Assembly (NCBI RefSeq): GCF_003206045.1
Contig: NZ_PZJM01000003.1
Coordinates: 708,244-768,292 of the forward strand
Direction of reading: 5' to 3'
DNA: 60,049 bases
Origin: Salinicola lusitanus
Lineage (GTDB): Bacteria; Pseudomonadota; Gammaproteobacteria; Pseudomonadales; Halomonadaceae
Part shown: in pieces, positions 54,797-60,049 of the stretch
Layout of the letters: each line of letters begins with the position of its first letter
How positions within the stretch are numbered: the stretch's first letter is position 1
Translations under genes and position numbers: made by a program
The notes under the pieces: model-generated
Database searches by the model: none
Told to the model about the DNA's origin: nothing
Seen by the model: only the letters and a program-made list of their open reading frames with translations

Positions 54797-55362
54797 GACC
54801 CGGCCCCCGTCACGCTGCCATCGACCGGGTGCTGATCGACACTCATGTGAAAACGCTTGGCCGCCGCGGGCCCTTCTGCCGACTGCACGTCCGAGAGCAG
54901 CGGGGTGGCGAACGCCGGACTGTGATCCAGCGCTCGCATCTGGTCGGATACCTGACGATTGGAAGCCGCGACGCCGCTGAGTTCGAGCCGGCTCTCCTTG
55001 CGCTCCAGCTCGGTGTAATAGACGCCATCGACCAGCGTGGCCGTCAGTTGATCGAGGACACGAATGGTCAGCGGTCGGCTCGACTGGAGCTCGCCGATCA
55101 CTTCGATCTGCTTCAGCATGCGCTCCCGCAGCTCGCGGAAATCGCGCATCGCCTGGATATCGCGGGTGAGGGCCTCGGTATCGCGCTGAATCAGCGCGAC
55201 CCGGGCCTGCCCCGCGCGAACCAGCGACTTTTCATGCAGAGAGAGGCCCCAGCCGAGCAGCAGACCCACCAGCAGCATCAGCAGCAAGCCCTGCTTGAAC
55301 CGACGAGTCCGGTGGACGCGACGCTGCTCCCGCCAAGGCAGGAGATTGATCTCGATCCTCAT
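54793..55362 (-). CDS. pilN: Type IV pilus assembly protein PilN
   Basis: Bitopic inner-membrane protein. The N-terminal motif INLLPWREQRR (4-14) is the part that docks into PilM. One membrane segment (about 25-43) is followed by a coiled coil and a periplasmic ferredoxin-like domain. The protein has 189 residues. It overlaps pilM by ATGA and pilO by GTGA. Confidence 0.96.
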   Translation of the reverse strand: MRIEINLLPWREQRRVHRTRRFKQGLLLMLLVGLLLGWGLSLHEKSLVRAGQARVALIQRDTEALTRDIQAMRDFRELRERMLKQIEVIGELQSSRPLTIRVLDQLTATLVDGVYYTELERKESRLELSGVAASNRQVSDQMRALDHSPAFATPLLSDVQSAEGPAAAKRFHMSVDQHPVDGSVTGAGS

Positions 55363-56411
55363 GACAGGGCTCGCATAGCGAGGCCGCAGGCAGTGAGCAT
55401 CGCCGGCGCGTCCGCGGCCAGGGCACCCACGTCCAGCCGCGAATGGACCCGCATCTGGTGAAAGGGATTGGCGAGCGTCGCCTCGAGGCCGCTCTGGGCA
55501 CGCAGCCGCTCGGCGAACCCCGGCAGCGCGCTGGATCCGCCGGCGAGAACGAGGCGTCGAACCTGCTGCTGGCCCGCAGCGGTGTAGTAGAGCTGCAACG
55601 AGCGGCCGACGTGCTGGATCAGGGTGTCGATGAACGGCAACAGCACCTGCTGGCGATAGTCGTCGGGCAACCCACCTCGCTTCTTGGCCCGGCCGGCTTC
55701 GTCGAAACTCATCCCGTAGCGCTTGCTGATGGCGTCGGTGAGCTGCCGCCCGCCACAGAGATTGTCCCGGCTATAGACGATCCGGCCGCCCTTGAGGACG
55801 TGGAAGGCACAGAGATTGGCGCCGATGTCGACCAGCGCCGTGCTGTCATCCTCTTCCTCCGCCTCCCGCAGGGCACGGCAGACCCGCTCCAGCGCGAAGC
55901 CCTCCACATCCACGGCCACCGCCTCCAGCCCCACCGCTTCCATGGTCGAGGTGAGCGTCTCGATATCCTGCAGACGGCAGGCCACCAGCAGGATCTCCTG
56001 CTGATCGGGATAGCGGGCATGGCGATGCATGCGCTGGAAGTCGAAGGCAACTTCGTTGAGCGGGAACGGAATGTACTTTTCGGACTCCATCTGGATCCGG
56101 GCTTCGATCTCCTCGTCGCTGAGCGAGACCGGCAGCGACAGCACCCGAGTGATGGCAGCCGAGTTGGGCACCGCCACCACGGCGCGGCGAGACCGCGGTT
56201 GCGCATGCTCGACCGCCCGGCGCAGCGTATCAACGACCTCGCTCTTGTCGCGGATTCGTCTCTCGACGACAGCCCCCTCGCGCAGGGGACGAACCGCGTA
56301 GCTGTCGATTCTCAGGCCGCCGGCGTGACGCTCCAGCTCCAGCAGCTTGACGGTAGCGGAGGTAATGTCCACCCCGACCAATCCATGGGAGGATCTTTTC
56401 AAGCGCAACAC
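55359..56411 (-). CDS. pilM: Type IV pilus actin-like protein PilM
   Basis: Cytoplasmic actin/FtsA-like ATP-binding protein that couples the PilNO platform to the pilus motors. It has 350 residues from the chosen start. The phosphate-1 motif is GVDITSATVKLLEL near the N-terminus, LVDIGANLCAFHV is the second phosphate loop, and LVLAGGSSALPGFAERL is the adenosine motif. The GTG at 56411 is chosen because GAGGTGA lies four bases upstream and the length then matches the family (about 354); a TTG at 56471 would add atypical residues. It is the first gene of pilMNOPQ-aroKB and is divergent from mrcA. Confidence 0.95.
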   Translation of the reverse strand: MLRLKRSSHGLVGVDITSATVKLLELERHAGGLRIDSYAVRPLREGAVVERRIRDKSEVVDTLRRAVEHAQPRSRRAVVAVPNSAAITRVLSLPVSLSDEEIEARIQMESEKYIPFPLNEVAFDFQRMHRHARYPDQQEILLVACRLQDIETLTSTMEAVGLEAVAVDVEGFALERVCRALREAEEEDDSTALVDIGANLCAFHVLKGGRIVYSRDNLCGGRQLTDAISKRYGMSFDEAGRAKKRGGLPDDYRQQVLLPFIDTLIQHVGRSLQLYYTAAGQQQVRRLVLAGGSSALPGFAERLRAQSGLEATLANPFHQMRVHSRLDVGALAADAPAMLTACGLAMRALS

Positions 56412-56530
56412 TGTCTCACCTCGCCGGAACTCGAAAATCCTAATCGAAGTTAACGGCGGCCCGACGGGCAACTTGAGACATTTCGTTACACTTATTTCTC
56501 GTTGCTTGCAGGAAGCGGCGGGTACGAAAC

Positions 56531-56559
56531 TGGCCCCGGCTCTATCGCATCCATATAAT
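56531..56559 (+). promoter_or_regulatory. Predicted mrcA promoter
   Basis: A perfect TATAAT at 56554-56559 with TGGCCC 17 bases upstream (weak -35). The leader to the ATG at 56645 would be about 80 bases. It lies in the 233-bp divergent gap between pilM and mrcA. Confidence 0.6.
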
Positions 56560-56644
56560 GCCCCGGTACTGAATCATGTCCGAAGCTAGGGATAGCGGGC
56601 ACGCTCGCGGCCGGACCGCCACCAGTCAAGGATCACCTCTTTCT

Positions 56645-59167
56645 ATGAAGCTTTTTACCCGCTTACTGACGACCGCCTTCTGGCTGCTGCTGTCGCTATG
56701 CGCCGGAGTCGTGCTGGCAGTCGTCGGCGCAGGGCTCTATTTCGCGCCTGGCCTGCCGGATGTGCGCCAGCTCCAGAACTACGAGCTTCAGACACCGCTG
56801 CGAATCTACACCGAGGACGACAAGCTGATCGGCGAATATGGCGAGGAGCGCCGGATGCCGATCAGCTACGATCAGATCCCGAAACCGCTGATCGATGCGC
56901 TACTGGCGGCCGAGGATGCCAACTTCTACAACCACCCCGGCGTCGATCCGAAAGGTCTGCTGCGCGCGGCGGTGGAATTGGCCTCTTCCGGAGGCATCCA
57001 GTCCGGTGGCAGCACCATCACCATGCAGGTGGCGCGCAACTACCTGCTGACCCTGGATCAGACCTTCACCCGCAAGATCCGCGAGATCCTGCTGGCGCTG
57101 CAGATGGAACAGATCCTGAGCAAGCCGGAGATTCTCGAGCTCTATGTCAACAAGATCTATCTGGGCCACCGCTCCTACGGCGTCGCTGCCGCTGCCAATA
57201 CCTACTACGGCAAGCCGCTGGCCGATCTGACGCTACCGCAGTACGCCATGATCGCGGGCCTCCCCAAGGCCCCCTCCAGCTTCAATCCGCTGGCCAACCC
57301 CGAGCGCGCCCTGATCCGACGCAACTGGATCCTCTACCGCATGCGTGAGCTCGGCTCGATCGACCAGGCCAGCTACGAACAGGCCGTCAAGGCGCCGATC
57401 ACGGCCAGCCGCCATGTTGCGCAGTCGGAGGTCGACGCTCCCTATGTTGCTGAAATGGCACGCGCCTATGCGGTCGAGCGGTTCGGTGACAAGGCCTACA
57501 CCGACAACATCCGCATCACGACCACGCTCGACAGTCGTCTGCAGACCGAGGCCCGCAATGCGCTGGTACAGGGCCTGATCGACTACGACACCCGCCACGG
57601 CTGGCGTGGACCGGAGGAGAAGGATGTGCCTCCGAGCCTGGTCGAAGCGCAGGATCGCACCGAGCGGCAGGGCCTGGAAGAGGAGCTCTCGGAGTCCCCG
57701 GAGGTCATCCAGACCGCCCGCCAGGCAGCCCAGAGCAGCGAGGCCAACATCGAAGGGGTCGATGGCGACGTCAGCAACTGGCTCAAGGTGCTGGAACGCA
57801 CGCCGGCCTACGGCCCGCTCCAGCCGGCCATCGTGACCGAGACCGACGGCAAGCAGATGCGCGTGCTCAATGCCGACGGCAAGGTCATCACGCTGGACTG
57901 GGACGGCCTCAAGTGGGCCCGCGTCTACCACAGCGCCAAATGGCGGGGCGACGTGCCCGCCAATGCCGAGGCGATCGCCCAGCGCGGCGACCTGGTCCGC
58001 ATTCTGAAGAGCGGCGACAGCTGGCGGCTGTCGCAGCGTCCCGGTGCCGAGGGCGCGATCGTGGTGCTCGACCCGCAGACCGGTGCCATCGAGGCGCTGC
58101 AGGGCGGCTTCAGCTTTGCCGCCAGCAAGTTCAACCGCGCGATTCAGGCGCAGCGCCAGGTCGGCTCCAACTTCAAGCCCTTCGTCTATCTGGCGGCGCT
58201 GGAGGAAGGCGGCATGACCGCGGCGACGATCATCAACGATGCCCCGGTGGTGATGTCCCAGTACAGCGGTGACGACTGGCGCCCCGAGAACGCCGAGCGC
58301 CAGTTCCAGGGGCCGACGCGCCTGAGGGTCGGGCTTTACACCTCGCGTAACCTGGTGACCATTCGCGTACTGCAGTCGCTGGGGCTCGACAACGCGTTGA
58401 ACTTCCTCGAGCGCTTCGGCTTCTCCCGGGACCGCCTGCCGCACGGGTTGTCGCTGGCACTGGGCAGTGCCTCGCTGACGCCGCTGGAGATCGCCAACGC
58501 CTACGCGGTACTGGCCAACGGCGGCTTCCAGGTCTCGCCCTGGTACATCCAACAGGTCACCCAAGGCAGCCAGAACACCGTGGTCGAAAAGGCCAACCCG
58601 CTGGTGGCCTGCCGCGACTGCGCGCCCGATGCGACCCAGACCGAAGTCGACGGCGAACCACGCCGCATCGCCCCCAGAGTGGTCGACCCGGATGCGCTCT
58701 ACATCCTGCGCAGCATCCTGCGGGACGTCATCGAGCGTGGCACCGGGCGCGGCGCGCTGTCGCTCGACCGTGCCGACATCGTCGGCAAGACCGGCACCAC
58801 CAACGATCAGCGTGACGCCTGGTTCTCCGGTTTCAACAACTCACTCGTCACGACGGTATGGGTCGGCAAGGACGACAACACCACGACCGCGGAATATGGT
58901 GCACAAGCCGCCCTGCCGATCTGGAAGGCGTTCATGGGACCGGCCCTGAAAGGGACCCCCGAGGTCATTCCGAAGGCGCCCGATGATATCGTCCAGGTAC
59001 GCATCGATCCGAAAACCGGCAAGCGGCTGCATGACGATCAGTCCGGCGGCATCAGCGAGATCTTCCGCAAGGACAATCTGCCCGAGTACCAACCTCGCGG
59101 GATCCGCCCTGAACTGGAAGATGAGAGCGGTTCGCAAGGCACTGGCACTTTCGAAGCCATCTTCTGA
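56645..59167 (+). CDS. mrcA: Penicillin-binding protein 1A (bifunctional)
   Basis: Class A PBP that polymerises and cross-links peptidoglycan. It has 840 residues. An N-terminal membrane anchor (about 9-33) is followed by the GT51 glycosyltransferase domain, with the catalytic glutamate E90 in AAEDANFYNHPG and GGSTITMQVARNYLL. An OB-like insert follows. The transpeptidase has the active-site S508-x-x-K511 in GSNFKPF, SRN as the SxN motif, and KTGTTND. I chose the ATG at 56645, directly before the membrane anchor. The mrcA/pilM divergent pair is conserved in Pseudomonas. Confidence 0.97.
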   Translation: MKLFTRLLTTAFWLLLSLCAGVVLAVVGAGLYFAPGLPDVRQLQNYELQTPLRIYTEDDKLIGEYGEERRMPISYDQIPKPLIDALLAAEDANFYNHPGVDPKGLLRAAVELASSGGIQSGGSTITMQVARNYLLTLDQTFTRKIREILLALQMEQILSKPEILELYVNKIYLGHRSYGVAAAANTYYGKPLADLTLPQYAMIAGLPKAPSSFNPLANPERALIRRNWILYRMRELGSIDQASYEQAVKAPITASRHVAQSEVDAPYVAEMARAYAVERFGDKAYTDNIRITTTLDSRLQTEARNALVQGLIDYDTRHGWRGPEEKDVPPSLVEAQDRTERQGLEEELSESPEVIQTARQAAQSSEANIEGVDGDVSNWLKVLERTPAYGPLQPAIVTETDGKQMRVLNADGKVITLDWDGLKWARVYHSAKWRGDVPANAEAIAQRGDLVRILKSGDSWRLSQRPGAEGAIVVLDPQTGAIEALQGGFSFAASKFNRAIQAQRQVGSNFKPFVYLAALEEGGMTAATIINDAPVVMSQYSGDDWRPENAERQFQGPTRLRVGLYTSRNLVTIRVLQSLGLDNALNFLERFGFSRDRLPHGLSLALGSASLTPLEIANAYAVLANGGFQVSPWYIQQVTQGSQNTVVEKANPLVACRDCAPDATQTEVDGEPRRIAPRVVDPDALYILRSILRDVIERGTGRGALSLDRADIVGKTGTTNDQRDAWFSGFNNSLVTTVWVGKDDNTTTAEYGAQAALPIWKAFMGPALKGTPEVIPKAPDDIVQVRIDPKTGKRLHDDQSGGISEIFRKDNLPEYQPRGIRPELEDESGSQGTGTFEAIF

Positions 59168-59173
59168 TACATT

Positions 59174-59196
59174 GGTCGGGGCCTCGAGCCCCGACC
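59174..59196 (+). terminator. Hairpin after mrcA
   Basis: Perfect 9-bp stem GGTCGGGGC / GCCCCGACC with loop CTCGA, starting six bases after the mrcA stop. It is followed by CATTCGTT, a weak U-tract. Probable rho-independent or RNA-stabilising structure. Confidence 0.65.
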
Positions 59197-59258
59197 CATT
59201 CGTTCCACACTCGCTCTTCACCGCAACAGGACGTCGCAGCGAAGCTGAGAGAGATGTC

Positions 59259-60041
59259 ATGCCCCTGCCTAGTTGCCGCTGGTGGCTGCTGGTCTCCTGC
59301 CTGATGGCATCCCCATCATATGCGGACCTTTTCTACGCGCCGCCGGCACCGGACGAAAATGCGCCCAACTTCAGTGGCAGCGCGGAACTCGGCTACACCA
59401 AGCTGACCGGCAACACCAACACCCAGACCCTGCTCGCCAAGGGACGCCTGACCTGGCTGACCGGTCGCTATACCCACACCTTTCGCGCCGAGACCCGCAG
59501 CGTCCAGGACAACGACAACACCACGTCGGAGCGATACCTGGTTGGCGCCCGCGAGCGCTACGAGCTGGCGGACGACAACTACCTGTTCGGATTCGCACGC
59601 TGGGAGCGTGACCGATTCAGCGGCTACGACTCGCAGTTCACGACCATTGCCGGTTACGGGCGCCAGATCCTGGTCGGTCCGACGCACACCCTCTCGGCCG
59701 AGGTCGGGCCGGGCTATCGCCATGACGTCTATGCCGACGACAGCGACGATGACGATGACGACGCTTACGAAGGCGGCAGCAGCGACGATCTGGCGCTGGC
59801 CTACGCGGCGCTGGACTATACCTACAACTTCAGTGACGACATCTCCTTCGATCAGGAGCTGTCGGCGGAAGCGACTCACATCAGTGTCACTACCCGTTCA
59901 CTCTCGTCGATCACGTCGCAATTGAACTCTCACCTCGCGCTGCGCGTCTCCTACGATGCCAGGAGCAACACTCATCCGCCGCCGGGCGCCGAAGCACGCA
60001 CCGACACCACGACCTCGGTCTCGATTCTCTATGGCTGGTGA
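59259..60041 (+). CDS. DUF481 (YdiY-like) outer-membrane protein
   Basis: Predicted outer-membrane beta-barrel of the DUF481/YdiY 'salt-induced' family, 260 residues. A signal peptide ends at SYA (about 22). The family opening FSGSAELGYTKLTGNTNTQT is followed by alternating strands such as YTHTFRAETRSVQDND and NYLFGFARWERDRFSGYDSQ, and the chain ends in an aromatic-terminated strand (VSILYGW). A surface-type loop at 160-177 is almost entirely acidic (DDSDDDDDDAYEGGSSDD). The ATG at 59259 is preceded by GAGAGAG. It ends just before the window edge and is complete. Function is unknown beyond the salt link of the family. Confidence 0.87.
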   Translation: MPLPSCRWWLLVSCLMASPSYADLFYAPPAPDENAPNFSGSAELGYTKLTGNTNTQTLLAKGRLTWLTGRYTHTFRAETRSVQDNDNTTSERYLVGARERYELADDNYLFGFARWERDRFSGYDSQFTTIAGYGRQILVGPTHTLSAEVGPGYRHDVYADDSDDDDDDAYEGGSSDDLALAYAALDYTYNFSDDISFDQELSAEATHISVTTRSLSSITSQLNSHLALRVSYDARSNTHPPPGAEARTDTTTSVSILYGW

Positions 60042-60049
60042 CGGCAGCC

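Overview
The window looks like chromosomal DNA of a halophilic gammaproteobacterium of the Halomonadaceae (Halomonas, Salinicola or Chromohalobacter type). The evidence is high GC, Pseudomonas-like gene order (smc-zipA-ligA; mutS-fdxA close to recA-recX; alaS-lysC-csrA-tRNA-Ser-tRNA-Arg; ponA/pilMNOPQ-aroKB-gltBD), a complete System I cytochrome c maturation operon and a DUF481 'salt-induced' outer-membrane protein. The genus cannot be fixed by eye. I see no rRNA, insertion sequence, prophage or CRISPR array.

Layout. 0-7.5 kb (minus strand): smc, zipA, ligA and yheU, for chromosome organisation, divisome anchoring and nick sealing. 7.5-14.8 kb (minus): nine ccm genes in the order A-B-C-D-E-F-G-H-I, mostly joined by ATGA overlaps; the short ccmD is included. 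15-16 kb (plus): a LexA-type self-cleaving peptidase without a DNA-binding domain, coupled to a YigZ/IMPACT protein. 16-23 kb: an accessory cluster of a divergent GntR/FCD regulator, a gamma-glutamyltransferase-like Ntn hydrolase, two half-size ChrA proteins and a complete TctCBA-type tripartite transporter. 23-32 kb: dusC, then on the minus strand two identical tRNA-Arg genes, tRNA-Ser, csrA, lysC, alaS, recX, recA (with an SOS box) and pncC. 32-39 kb: an orphan ribbon-helix-helix-like protein, mutS, fdxA, eno and pyrG. 39-43 kb: a ChaC glutathione cyclotransferase, an NCS2 uracil/xanthine permease, an AIF-like flavoprotein and a small helical protein. 43-49 kb: glutamate synthase gltBD. 49-60 kb: aroB, aroK, pilQPONM, the divergent mrcA (PBP1A) and the DUF481 protein.

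The backbone is housekeeping. The best candidate for an undescribed system is the 16-23 kb cluster. A GGT-like enzyme next to paired short ChrA proteins and a regulator recalls the Bacillus subtilis ywrABCD region, but here it is joined to a periplasmic-binding-protein transporter, and a 14-bp palindrome sits on the promoter of the enzyme gene. My inference is that it takes up and processes an organic, perhaps gamma-glutamyl or carboxylated, compound rather than resisting chromate. Secondary points of interest are the headless LexA, an 8-residue tandem repeat inside CcmF, and a 628-bp AT-richer stretch with inverted repeats between aroB and gltB, where related bacteria carry a SPOR-domain gene.
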